Positions 6,669 through 14,213 of a stretch of 21,372 nt of DNA are shown here, in pieces (positions within the stretch are counted from its first letter, which is position 1; every line of letters starts with the position of its first letter). A program made the translations under genes and the position numbers. The stretch is taken from the NCBI GenBank assembly GCA_009392095.1, contig VFHF01000146.1, positions 1-21,372 of the forward strand, written 5' to 3'. The notes beneath the pieces were generated by a model. It saw only the letters and a list, made by a program, of their open reading frames with translations. It ran no database searches and was not told the origin of the DNA. Source of the stretch: SAR202 cluster bacterium (lineage in GTDB: Bacteria; Chloroflexota; Dehalococcoidia; Lucifugimonadales; UBA3495).

Positions 6669-7679
6669 TCACCCCTTAAAAAGGCTGAGAGCGTTCTGGC
6701 GGGTGATGCGGTCTTGGTCCGCCTGGTCAAGGCCAACGTGGGCCACCGCGTCCATCAGTCCGCCGCTCATGGCCGCCCAGACCCAGTCAGACCCCAATAA
6801 AACGTGTTCCGGCCCTGCCAGGTCCAGCAGCAGCTTCAGAGAACGGGGGTTAACGGTGACCGTATCGTAATAGAGCATCGACATGTAGTCTTCCGGACCG
6901 TCTTTCTTTAGGTCCGTCAGCTTCTCCATGCCGCGACGGTAGGCCACGTCCACCCGGCCGATCAGGTAGGGCAGAGAGCCACCACCGTGGCAGAGCATCA
7001 GCTTCAGTTTGGGGTGCCGGTCCAAGAGGCCAGAGTGAATCAGCTTGGCAGCTAATATGGTCGTGTCCAACGTCCGGCCCATGCTGAAGGCCATGAATCC
7101 TGGACCAACCAGCGGCCATTTGCTGTGAGATGCCCCGTGGAGCATCACCGGCACATCCATTTCCTCGGCTGAGGCCCAGAAAGGTTCCAAACTCGAATCG
7201 GCCACGTCGACCTCAGCCGGGTCGCTGGGCAACATTACCCCCAACATCCCCAGGGTTTTGACAGCGTATTCCAACTCCCTAGCCGCGCGTTCTCCGTCCT
7301 GCATTGGTACCGCGGCGATGGTCTGGAAGGCCGGACCGCTGTCTTTGGCCGTCTGCACCATGTGCTCGTTCAATAGACGGACCCAATCAGCCTCTTTGCC
7401 GGGGGGCATCGTGTACCCCTGGATGTCGAGCCAGGCGGCCAGATATTGAGATCCCACTCCCTGCTCCTGCATCCATTCGCGTCGCGTGACCGTCTCGGAT
7501 AGACTACCTCCCGCTGCCCGGAGGGTCGGCAGACCAGGAAACGTAAGAGCGTGGCCGGCGTCCGTCTCTTCCACCTGCACGCCAAAGGCCTTTTGCGACT
7601 TCTCGACCTCCTTTAGGAAGCTAACCGGAGCGATGTGGGCGTGTACATCGATAAATCCCTGAGGTGTTTCCTGGGCCAT
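6669..7679 (-). CDS. Amidohydrolase family 2 metal enzyme, ACMSD / gamma-resorcylate decarboxylase-like
   Basis: TIM-barrel protein of 336 aa. The metal site is complete: H13-A-H15 (IDVHAH), H181 (MLHGAS), H231 (CHGGGSLPYLIGR) and D298 (LGSDW). The CHGGG...PYL.GR and GSDW signatures are typical of the 2-amino-3-carboxymuconate-semialdehyde decarboxylase group, which mostly decarboxylates aromatic acids or ring-opened carboxylates, though some members hydrolyse. Given the adjacent oxygenase operon, a non-oxidative decarboxylation in the same catabolism is plausible (inference). GGAGG lies four bases before the ATG at 7679. It is transcribed alone, divergently from the ThDP enzyme, with its own terminator at 6608-6636. 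Confidence 0.9.
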   Translation of the reverse strand: MAQETPQGFIDVHAHIAPVSFLKEVEKSQKAFGVQVEETDAGHALTFPGLPTLRAAGGSLSETVTRREWMQEQGVGSQYLAAWLDIQGYTMPPGKEADWVRLLNEHMVQTAKDSGPAFQTIAAVPMQDGERAARELEYAVKTLGMLGVMLPSDPAEVDVADSSLEPFWASAEEMDVPVMLHGASHSKWPLVGPGFMAFSMGRTLDTTILAAKLIHSGLLDRHPKLKLMLCHGGGSLPYLIGRVDVAYRRGMEKLTDLKKDGPEDYMSMLYYDTVTVNPRSLKLLLDLAGPEHVLLGSDWVWAAMSGGLMDAVAHVGLDQADQDRITRQNALSLFKG

Positions 7680-7757
7680 GGCTCCTCCATTTTTAATGAA
7701 TTACAGCCGGATATTGGTTGTGCTACGCGCGCCTGAGGATATATTCGAGAGGCATTA

Positions 7758-7786
7758 GCGTCAAGGCTCTTGAGAATCTGTATAAT
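7758..7786 (+). promoter_or_regulatory. Candidate promoter of the ThDP-dependent enzyme gene
   Basis: A perfect TATAAT at 7781-7786 is preceded, with a 17-bp spacer, by GCGTCA at 7758-7763 (3 of 6 to TTGACA). A start near 7793 would leave a leader of about 68 bases before ATG 7861. The -10 box is strong; the -35 box is weak. Confidence 0.5.
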
Positions 7787-7860
7787 GGGCGGGAATTCTC
7801 CAGCAGCTTGATCAGCAACCATAATAGTGAAAATCAGTAAATTTTGCGGAGGAACACCCG

Positions 7861-9534
7861 ATGCCCCAACGTAGAGATGGCGGCGATGCTGTACTCGAAG
7901 CCCTGCGCAAACTCGACGTGGACTACATCATATCCTCGCCCGGCTCCGAGTGGCCATCTGTCTGGGAGGCGTTGGCCAGACAGGCCATCAACGAGGAGCC
8001 AGGCCCCAAATACATCAATACTTGGCATGAGACCTTGGCGGTCGCCATGGCCCAGGGTTACACACGCATGACCGGCCGAATGCAGGCAGTTTTGCTGCAC
8101 GCTGGCGTTGGCGTCCTTCAAGGCTCCATGGGCATCCACGGCGCGTTCCAGGGCGAGATTCCGATGTTGGTGGCATCGGGCGAAACGTCTACCTACGGTG
8201 AGGCGGACGGATTCGATCCGGGCCCCCAATGGCTGCGTAACCTGAGCATCGTAGGCGGACCCAACCGCCTGGTGGAGTCCATCACCAAATGGAGCAGCCG
8301 TGTCACCAGTTCCGAGGTGATCTACGAGACCTTTAGCCGGGCCGGAGAGATGGCCCAACGCACGCCGAAGGGTCCCACTTTCCTGAACGTCCCGATGGAG
8401 ACGATGCTGGATGAATGGGAACCTCCTGTCGGACTCAAAAACAAGCCGGTGGCCCCCAAAACCCGGCCCGAGTCAGGGGACATCGAGCGGATCGCAGACT
8501 TGGTGATCGAGGCCAAAAACCCGGTCATATTGGCCGATTCGGCGGGAAAGGAACTTGCGGGTTTCCACGCGTTGGTGGCGCTTGCTGAGACGATGTCCAT
8601 CCCCGTCTTTGAATCGGAAGGGCCTGGTTACTCCAATTTCCCCACCAGCCACCCGCTGCACAACGGCTACGACCTGAAGCAACGATACGACGAATTCGAC
8701 CTGTTTTTGGTGGTTGGCACTCGCGCACCTTGGTATCCTGCCAGCGCCAGGCCCACAAACGGCACTGTTGTGATCATCGACGAGAACCCGATCAAAGAGT
8801 TCATGGTCTACCAGAACCTCGGCGCCGATCACTACCTGGAGGGCGACCTGGCAGCCTCGCTGGACCTATTGACCGAGGCGATCAGATCCAAAGGAGGGAA
8901 TTCCAACGGCTATGCCGGCAACGGCGGCGTGTGGGAGAAATACAGGGCCGTCAGCGACTCGACCGCAAACGCAAGCCCCATAGACCCTGGAGTCCTGTGT
9001 AACGCATTGAGCGAGAACATGCCGTCGGATGCGATCTACATCGATGAGACCATCGTGCACCGGCCCCAGATACTTCGCCGCATCGAACGGGACAACCCCC
9101 AGAGCTACCTGCGCCCCATCGGTGGACTGGGGCAGGGTCTTGGAACTGCTTTGGGCGTGAAACTGGCCTCGCCTGACCGGCCTGTAGTAGCCCTGATGGG
9201 CGACGGCGCGCTGCTTTATAACCCCATCACACAGGCTTTGGGCGTGGCTAGGGAGAGCAGCCTGCCCATCATGATCGTGGTCTTCAACAACTCCAGTTAC
9301 GCCGCCATGAAACGGCTGCACCTGTCCTTCTACCCGGAGGGCGATGCCGCCAAATCGGGCATCTTCCACGGCGTCAATATCCCCGGCCCAGATTACCAAG
9401 AACTGGCATCACCCTTCGGCGGTCACGGAGAGCGGGTGGAAAACCCCCAACGCTTAGCCGGCGCCATCAAAGACGGCCTTGCCGCAGTGGCCGAAGGCCG
9501 TGTAGCGATACTGGACGTTGCGCTGTCGGGGTAG
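7861..9534 (+). CDS. Thiamine diphosphate-dependent enzyme, acetolactate synthase / benzoylformate decarboxylase-like
   Basis: Three-domain ThDP enzyme of 557 aa. The N-terminal PYR domain has the cofactor-activating Glu, E57 in NTWHETLAVAMAQGYTRMTG. A middle domain (about 200-330) follows. The C-terminal PP domain carries G447-D448-G449-x26-N476-N477, the Mg-ThDP motif. Family members decarboxylate 2-keto acids or join them; the exact reaction cannot be read here. E57 argues against a standard glyoxylate carboligase, which has Val at this site. A Gly/Asn-rich linker (SKGGNSNGYAGNGG) sits near 345-360. GGAGG at 7848-7852 with 8-base spacing supports ATG 7861. It is divergent from the amidohydrolase and terminated at 9549-9591. 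Confidence 0.9.
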   Translation: MPQRRDGGDAVLEALRKLDVDYIISSPGSEWPSVWEALARQAINEEPGPKYINTWHETLAVAMAQGYTRMTGRMQAVLLHAGVGVLQGSMGIHGAFQGEIPMLVASGETSTYGEADGFDPGPQWLRNLSIVGGPNRLVESITKWSSRVTSSEVIYETFSRAGEMAQRTPKGPTFLNVPMETMLDEWEPPVGLKNKPVAPKTRPESGDIERIADLVIEAKNPVILADSAGKELAGFHALVALAETMSIPVFESEGPGYSNFPTSHPLHNGYDLKQRYDEFDLFLVVGTRAPWYPASARPTNGTVVIIDENPIKEFMVYQNLGADHYLEGDLAASLDLLTEAIRSKGGNSNGYAGNGGVWEKYRAVSDSTANASPIDPGVLCNALSENMPSDAIYIDETIVHRPQILRRIERDNPQSYLRPIGGLGQGLGTALGVKLASPDRPVVALMGDGALLYNPITQALGVARESSLPIMIVVFNNSSYAAMKRLHLSFYPEGDAAKSGIFHGVNIPGPDYQELASPFGGHGERVENPQRLAGAIKDGLAAVAEGRVAILDVALSG

Positions 9535-9548
9535 CAACTAGATCATTT

Positions 9549-9591
9549 CAAAACAAAATGGGCGCGGCGTTGCCGCGCCCATTTTGTTTTG
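9549..9591. terminator. Bidirectional terminator between convergent genes
   Basis: A perfect 20-bp stem (9549-9568 with 9572-9591) with a 3-nt loop GTT. The GC-rich core GGGCGCGGC is flanked by an A-rich 5' arm and a T-rich 3' arm, so it can end transcripts from both sides. It lies between the ThDP enzyme (+) and the PaiB-like gene (-). Confidence 0.93.
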
Positions 9592-9611
9592 TTGTAAAGA
9601 GGCCCAAAGGC

Positions 9612-10232
9612 CTACCCAGCCATATCCTCATCCATCAGCCCCGCGACCTGAAGATTGACCTCACCGCCGAGGGTTTTGAGCTTCTCCGCAACCCGCTGCC
9701 GGCGGTGATCCGGGTGGTTCTGATTAAGCTTCCATTTGCCTTGTAACGAGGTTATTTCGATCTGGAAGGCGACTATGCGTTTTAGCATCTGGTCCGAGTA
9801 GGCGGTGCTGAAATCCGGCTCCCACGGCTTGGGCTGAGATGCCTCATGCTGTTGGGTGAGCCGCCTGACGCTGTCTTCTAGATCAGAGCGGTCTTCCATG
9901 GCCTTGAAGACGCCGGTGGCATGGACCGCAACATAGTTCCAGGTGGGCACAGTTTCTTCTTCCTGATACCAGGTTGGGGAGACGTAGGTGTGAGGACCGT
10001 GGAACACCACCATCACCTGCTGGCCGTCGGCGTAACGCCACTGCCGATTGGCCTTGGCCATGTGCCCCAGGATCAGACCTTGCTCTCCACCACTCTCATC
10101 GATCATGAGGGGGAGATGGCTGGCCATTGGTTCGAAGCCGGTATGGGAGAACAGGATACCGAAGCTGTTATTCTGCATGAATCGCAGCAACTTAGACCTA
10201 TCTTCAACCGCATAATATTTAGGGGTATACAT
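9612..10232 (-). CDS. PaiB-family FMN-binding protein (annotated as negative transcriptional regulator)
   Basis: Protein of 206 aa with a split-barrel flavin-binding fold. Hallmarks in order are MYTPKYY at the start, LILGHMAKANRQW, VFHGPHTYVSPTWY, VPTWNYVAVHATG and GKWKLNQN. The family is named after Bacillus PaiB, implicated in control of degradative enzymes and sporulation, but several members look more like FMN- or heme-binding enzymes. The frame is open 30 codons further upstream; I chose ATG 10232 because MYTP is the family start and GAGG lies six bases before it. Two 16-base direct repeats overlap and precede this start. It is divergent from lutA. Confidence 0.88.
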   Translation of the reverse strand: MYTPKYYAVEDRSKLLRFMQNNSFGILFSHTGFEPMASHLPLMIDESGGEQGLILGHMAKANRQWRYADGQQVMVVFHGPHTYVSPTWYQEEETVPTWNYVAVHATGVFKAMEDRSDLEDSVRRLTQQHEASQPKPWEPDFSTAYSDQMLKRIVAFQIEITSLQGKWKLNQNHPDHRRQRVAEKLKTLGGEVNLQVAGLMDEDMAG

Positions 10233-10267
10233 CACGATCCTCGGGGAGATAATCAAGATACTCGGGG
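10231..10267. repeat. Two 16-bp direct repeats with 21-bp period at the PaiB-like start
   Basis: ATCACGATCCTCGGGG at 10231-10246 and ATCAAGATACTCGGGG at 10252-10267 differ at two positions. The 21-bp period places them on the same face of the helix. The first copy overlaps the start codon and ribosome site of the PaiB-like gene, so it may be an operator or simply a duplicated ribosome-site region. Confidence 0.5.
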
Positions 10268-10360
10268 CGTTTTGAGACCATTTTACTACTCCTGAATCAT
10301 GGCCTCCAAAGTTGCCACTCACCTACGCCTCTGGTACGCTTCCCGAAGCTAGATACGGAA

Positions 10361-11122
10361 GTGCGTTTCTTGACTCAGAAATCAGACATCACCGCCGATC
10401 TTTTCGTCACCTGCGTCATCGACCAACTGTACCCCGAAGTGGGTGTCAGCGTGGTCAAGGTGCTGCGGCGGCTGGGTGTCGCCGTGGGCTTCCCACAGGA
10501 CCAGACCTGCTGCGGCCAGCCTGTTTACAACACCGGCTACAACTACGAGGCCCGCACCCTTGCCAAACGGGTGTTGGAACAGTTTCGAGTTAGCCAGTAT
10601 GTCGTAGTCCCCTCCGGCTCTTGCGCTGCCACGCTACGCGTTTTTTACCTGGAGCTGTTCGCTGACGACCCACAACTTCTCGAAGAGGCAAAGGCCCTGG
10701 CCACCAAGACTTATGAATTCTCCGAGTTTCTGGTCAAGGTGTTGAAGGTTGAGGACGCCTCCGCGTGTGGAGCTAGCTACCATGGAACGGCCACTTACCA
10801 TCCCAGTTGCCACCTGCTCCGTGAGATGGGAGTCAAAGAAGAGCCAAAAAAGCTCCTCCGCTCCGTGCCGGGACTTGAAGAAAAAGAACTTGAGGGCGCG
10901 GAGATCTGCTGCGGCTTTGGTGGCACTTTCTCAGTGAAGTTCCCTCATATCTCCGAAGAAATGGTGGCCGACAAGATCGCCAACGTCCAGGCCAGCGGCG
11001 CCGATACTCTGGTGTCCTGCGATATGAGCTGCTTGATGAACATCGGCGGCGCTTTGAACCGCCAGGACTCGGGCATCAAGGTCCGCCACCTGGCCCAGAT
11101 TCTGGACCACAAGTCCGAGTAG
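10361..11122 (+). CDS. lutA: LutA-like (Fe-S)-binding subunit of the lactate utilization complex
   Basis: CCG-domain protein of 253 aa. It has the duplicated cysteine-rich layout: FVTCVIDQLYPEVG near the start, TCCGQPVYNTGY (C50-C51), PSGSCA, TYHPSCHLLREMG, then EICCGFGG (C183-C184) and SCDMSCLMNIGGAL. LutABC oxidises L-lactate to pyruvate in Bacillus; homologues exist for related hydroxyacids. There is no ATG near the start. GTG 10361 lacks a ribosome site, while TTG 10370 has GGAAG at 10357-10361 with 8-base spacing, so the true start may be 10370. lutB follows 13 bases after the stop. Family call is secure; the substrate is inferred. Confidence 0.92.
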   Translation: MRFLTQKSDITADLFVTCVIDQLYPEVGVSVVKVLRRLGVAVGFPQDQTCCGQPVYNTGYNYEARTLAKRVLEQFRVSQYVVVPSGSCAATLRVFYLELFADDPQLLEEAKALATKTYEFSEFLVKVLKVEDASACGASYHGTATYHPSCHLLREMGVKEEPKKLLRSVPGLEEKELEGAEICCGFGGTFSVKFPHISEEMVADKIANVQASGADTLVSCDMSCLMNIGGALNRQDSGIKVRHLAQILDHKSE

Positions 11123-11135
11123 GAACCGAACCCGA

Positions 11136-12608
11136 TTGGCTGAGATAAAGACACAAGACTTTACCGCCGCGTCGAAGGCGGCCATCAACAACCCCAACTT
11201 GCGCCGGGCTCTGGACCGCGTAGCCTCGGGGTTTGAAGTCGCCCGCCTAGACCGCGTCGCGGAAGCCACCCCAGAGGTCTGGGAGCGCTGGAAGCAGGAA
11301 GCCAGGGACATCAAAGCCCACACCATCGAGCACCTGGACTACTACCTGGAACTGCTCTACACCAACGTCACCGCAGCCGGGGGGCACCTCCACTTCGCCA
11401 AGGACGCGGCACAGGCCAACGAGATAGTCGCCCACATCGCCCGCACCCGGAACGTCAAGATCGCCACCAAGAGCAAGAGCATGGTCTCTGAGGAACTGGG
11501 CCTGAACCCCATATTGGAAGCGGTGGGCGTGGAAGTCTGGGAGACCGACCTGGGCGAGTACATCATCCAACTGGCTGAGGAGACTCCGTCCCACCTAGTG
11601 GCCCCCGCGTTGCACAAGTCCAAGGAGGACGTTGCCGAGCTATTCTCCGAGAAGCTTGGCATCCCCTACGACGAAGACATCTTCCACATGGCTGCCACCG
11701 CCCGGGAGGTGCTCCGCGACAAGTTCATGGAGGCCGACCTGGGCATCAGCGGGGCCAACTTCGTCATCGCCGAGACCGGCACCCTGGTGATCATCACCAA
11801 CGAGGGTAACGGCCGGCTTTGCACTTCCGCGCCCCGGATACACATCGGCATCACAGGCATGGAGAAGGTCATCCCATCCCTTCAGGACCTGTCCATCTTC
11901 CTACGGCTTTTGCCTCAGTCGGCCACCGGCCAGCGCATAACCAGCTACGTGAGCATGACTACCGGCCCTCGGCGCTCCGACGACGAAGACGGACCCGAGG
12001 AGTTCCATCTTGTTCTGGTGGACAACGGACGCTCACGGATGTTGGCCGACCCGGCCCTTCGGGAAGCACTCTACTGCATCCGCTGCGGGGCCTGTTTGAA
12101 CATCTGCCCCGTCTATGCCCGCGTCGGTGGCCACGCCTACGGTTGGGTCTACCCCGGTCCCATCGGCGCGGTGGTCTCTCCCATGCTGGTCGGCCTCAAA
12201 AAGGCCAAAGAACTTCCTCAAGCCTCAAGCCTCTGCGGCGCCTGCCGGGAGGTGTGTCCCATCAAGATAGACATACCCAAGATGTTCTTGCACTTGAGGA
12301 ATCAGACGGCCGAGAGCCCCGACCCGAACCTGCGTTCAGCGCCGATTGTCGAACGGACCATGGCCAAGATGTACGCCAGATTGATGAGCAGCCCGCGCTT
12401 GCTCGGCCTGTTCAGAAGATTCGGAAGAGCGCTTCAATTAGCGGAGGGAATGATACCGTTCTCTCCCCTGACCAAGGATGGGAAGTGGATCAGGATGGCG
12501 CCGCTGCCTCCTCTATCGAAATGGACTCGATCTAGAGACCTGCCCACATTGCCCAAACAGTCCTTCCACGAAATCTGGAAGAAGGGGTTGTCCCGTGACG
12601 ACTCCTGA
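11136..12608 (+). CDS. lutB: LutB-like iron-sulfur protein of the lactate utilization complex
   Basis: Protein of 490 aa. An N-terminal LUD domain (about 60-300) has MVSEELGLNPILEAVGVEVWETDLGEYIIQL-type blocks and GISGANFVIAETGTLV. A ferredoxin-type region holds C314-x2-C317-x2-C320-x3-C324-P and C367-x2-C370-x3-C374-P, for two [4Fe-4S] clusters in the LutB pattern. The C-terminal about 100 residues are a helical extension. The start is TTG 11136 with AGGA at 11121-11124; no ATG occurs until well inside the domain. The 3' end overlaps lutC by 14 bases. It passes electrons from substrate oxidation, probably to the quinone pool (family knowledge). Confidence 0.93.
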   Translation: MAEIKTQDFTAASKAAINNPNLRRALDRVASGFEVARLDRVAEATPEVWERWKQEARDIKAHTIEHLDYYLELLYTNVTAAGGHLHFAKDAAQANEIVAHIARTRNVKIATKSKSMVSEELGLNPILEAVGVEVWETDLGEYIIQLAEETPSHLVAPALHKSKEDVAELFSEKLGIPYDEDIFHMAATAREVLRDKFMEADLGISGANFVIAETGTLVIITNEGNGRLCTSAPRIHIGITGMEKVIPSLQDLSIFLRLLPQSATGQRITSYVSMTTGPRRSDDEDGPEEFHLVLVDNGRSRMLADPALREALYCIRCGACLNICPVYARVGGHAYGWVYPGPIGAVVSPMLVGLKKAKELPQASSLCGACREVCPIKIDIPKMFLHLRNQTAESPDPNLRSAPIVERTMAKMYARLMSSPRLLGLFRRFGRALQLAEGMIPFSPLTKDGKWIRMAPLPPLSKWTRSRDLPTLPKQSFHEIWKKGLSRDDS

Positions 12609-13353
12609 ATCCAGCGAACTGCTAGGGGTATCCAAAGAGGAGTTTCTTCAGTCGGTGCGCGAAGCGCTGGGGCGGAGCAATGTGCCGCCTTCACAGCCGT
12701 ATCCGCGCCTGACCGACACCCTCCCAGAACTGGAAAAGCAGGCGGCCCAGATACGCCAGCACTTGGAAGAAAATCTGCCCGCCCTTCTGGACAAATTAGC
12801 CGATATGGCCGGCAAAGGCGGCTGGAACGTGCACCGGGCCTCAGGAGTGGAAGAGGCCATCGCCTACATCGAAACCGTGGCCCGGGAGTCGGAAGGCACC
12901 AACATTGCCCGTTCCGCACAAGATGTTTTCGACCAGATACCGGTGGACGCCGCGCTGGCTAACCTGGGGTTTAAAGTAACGACTGTACTCCGGGACGACG
13001 AAAATTCGCGGGAGGCATTGCGCGAAGAGATACGGCAGTCCGGAATCGGCATCACGGGCGCGGACTATGCCCTGGCCGAGACCGGGTCATTGGTGGTCTT
13101 GCCCCGCAAAGGCTTGAGCCGCCTGGTCTCCGTGGTCCCGCCGGTCCATATCGCGTTGGTGCGCCCCGAAGACGTACTGGAGTCGTTGGACGACCTATTC
13201 TTGTTGCGGCGGCTGGAGTATCATCAGCGGGGCGGAGAGATGGGTAGCTACCTGAACTTCATCACTGGGCCCAGCCGCACCGCCGACATAGAAATGACCA
13301 TCGTAGAAGGCGTCCACGGCCCCAAAGAAGTACACATGGTCATCCTGGGCTGA
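12595..13353 (+). CDS. lutC: LutC-like LUD-domain protein
   Basis: Single LUD-domain protein of 252 aa, the LutC/YkgG partner of LutA and LutB. Conserved segments are GIGITGADYALAETGSLVVL, SRLVSVVPPVHIALV and YLNFITGPSRTADIE with the C-terminal GVHGPKEVHMVILG. The frame is open from 12478, but GTG 12595 is chosen because AAGGGG lies about eight bases upstream and the family N-terminus begins there; this gives a 14-base overlap with the lutB stop. It completes the lutABC set. Downstream are 121 bases with a REP-like repeat before the next gene. Confidence 0.92.
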   Translation: MTTPESSELLGVSKEEFLQSVREALGRSNVPPSQPYPRLTDTLPELEKQAAQIRQHLEENLPALLDKLADMAGKGGWNVHRASGVEEAIAYIETVARESEGTNIARSAQDVFDQIPVDAALANLGFKVTTVLRDDENSREALREEIRQSGIGITGADYALAETGSLVVLPRKGLSRLVSVVPPVHIALVRPEDVLESLDDLFLLRRLEYHQRGGEMGSYLNFITGPSRTADIEMTIVEGVHGPKEVHMVILG

Positions 13354-13371
13354 CATTCGGCTAGGTCGAAA

Positions 13372-13415
13372 ATCCCTTCCTACTGACAGGGGGAAGGTAA
13401 GGTGAGGATAGGGGT
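13372..13415. repeat. Degenerate REP-like palindromic element, copy B
   Basis: ATCCCTTCCTACTGACAGG followed by GGGAAGGTAAGGTGAGGATA and GGGG forms an imperfect inverted repeat related to the element at 5031-5070. It fills the gap between lutC and the nucleotidyltransferase gene and may act as a weak terminator or mRNA-stabilising hairpin. There is no T-run. Confidence 0.4.
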
Positions 13416-13474
13416 CGAATTTCTGGGGGCCTCCAAGTTCATGAGAAACCACGCAAACACACAGGTGAACCCAA

Positions 13475-13819
13475 ATGCCGATGCGCGTTGGATTTGGCGA
13501 ATTCCGCCGACAGATGCTGGAGCGGGACCTACAAGCCATCGAAGAAATGATTCCCATACTGGGTGTCGAGAAAGTGATCCTCACTGGTGACATGGCCGCC
13601 GGGGACTTCAAACCGGACACCAAAATCGAGCTAGTAATCGTCCATGACACCGAATACTCATTCGGGAGGCGTGCTGATTTTTTCTCGTACCACCTGCCTA
13701 GCTCAGTGGACATAGACACGCTGGTTTACACCCCGGCGGAATTCGAGGATATGAAAGAGAAACTCCCCGCTTTGGCCAAGGCTTGCCGCGAGGGACGGGA
13801 GATATTTAACAATGCCTGA
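13475..13819 (+). CDS. MNT-type nucleotidyltransferase-like protein with degenerate active site
   Basis: Small protein of 114 aa in the minimal nucleotidyltransferase family. The usual motif G-S-x-A-R-G-x5-S-D-x-D is replaced by G38-D-M-A-A-G43-x5-T49-K50-I-E52: the Ser, Arg and first metal-binding Asp are lost and the second Asp is Glu. A later [14 protein letters not shown] matches the third carboxylate region and tail of the family, which supports the assignment. Catalysis is therefore doubtful; a binding-only partner is likely. ATG 13475 follows AGGTG with 7-base spacing. Its stop overlaps the HEPN start by eight bases, the usual paired arrangement. Confidence 0.75.
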   Translation: MPMRVGFGEFRRQMLERDLQAIEEMIPILGVEKVILTGDMAAGDFKPDTKIELVIVHDTEYSFGRRADFFSYHLPSSVDIDTLVYTPAEFEDMKEKLPALAKACREGREIFNNA

Positions 13820-14213
13820 TTACCTGTCAGAGGGCGCCCGCTGGCTGCGCCAGGCCGAACAAGACTTGGAAGACGCCAAATATCTCAAAGAAGGCGGCCG
13901 GCACAACCTGGCCTGCTTCATGGGACAGCAGGCGGCGGAAAAGGCTATCAAAGCCTACCTGTACCACAAGCGGGTCGAAGACGTCTGGGGCCACTCCCTT
14001 CTAGACCTATGCGAAGACGCCAAACTCTTCGACATGATGTTCGACACCGTGAAATCGGAAGCTCGACAATTGGACAAGTACCACTACATCACCCGCTACC
14101 CGGAGTTCTTGCCCAGCGGCACCTGTTCCGAGGCCTTCGATGAGATCGACGCCGAACGTTCCATCGAACTTTCCGCTCAGGTGCTGGGCTTTACCAAGGA
14201 GCGGATCGTCTAG
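13812..14213 (+). CDS. HEPN domain protein, partner of the nucleotidyltransferase-like gene
   Basis: All-helical HEPN protein of 133 aa. Family signatures are [17 protein letters not shown], then [20 protein letters not shown] and [17 protein letters not shown] possible RNase motif R-x6-H is present (R54 to H61, in RVEDVWGHS), but the Tyr that follows H in HepT-type toxins (R-x4-H-x-Y) is missing. MNT/HEPN pairs often act as toxin-antitoxin modules; here the partner's active site is degraded. The ATG overlaps the upstream stop (ATGCCTGA), and its TAG is directly followed by the CoA-transferase ATG, so it is built into a metabolic operon. Confidence 0.85.
   Translation: MPDYLSEGARWLRQAEQDLEDAKYLKEGGRHNLACFMGQQAAEKAIKAYLYHKRVEDVWGHSLLDLCEDAKLFDMMFDTVKSEARQLDKYHYITRYPEFLPSGTCSEAFDEIDAERSIELSAQVLGFTKERIV

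Noticed and set aside
7770..7775. TTGAGA just before TATAAT as a -35 box
   Set aside because: Only five bases separate it from the -10 box, far from the 16-18 needed.
7861..9534. Direct naming of the ThDP enzyme as glyoxylate carboligase
   Set aside because: The activating Glu (E57) is present, whereas that enzyme has Val; the family call is left general.
10272..10300. TTGAGA with AATCAT as a lutA promoter
   Set aside because: The -10 match is too poor to support a call.
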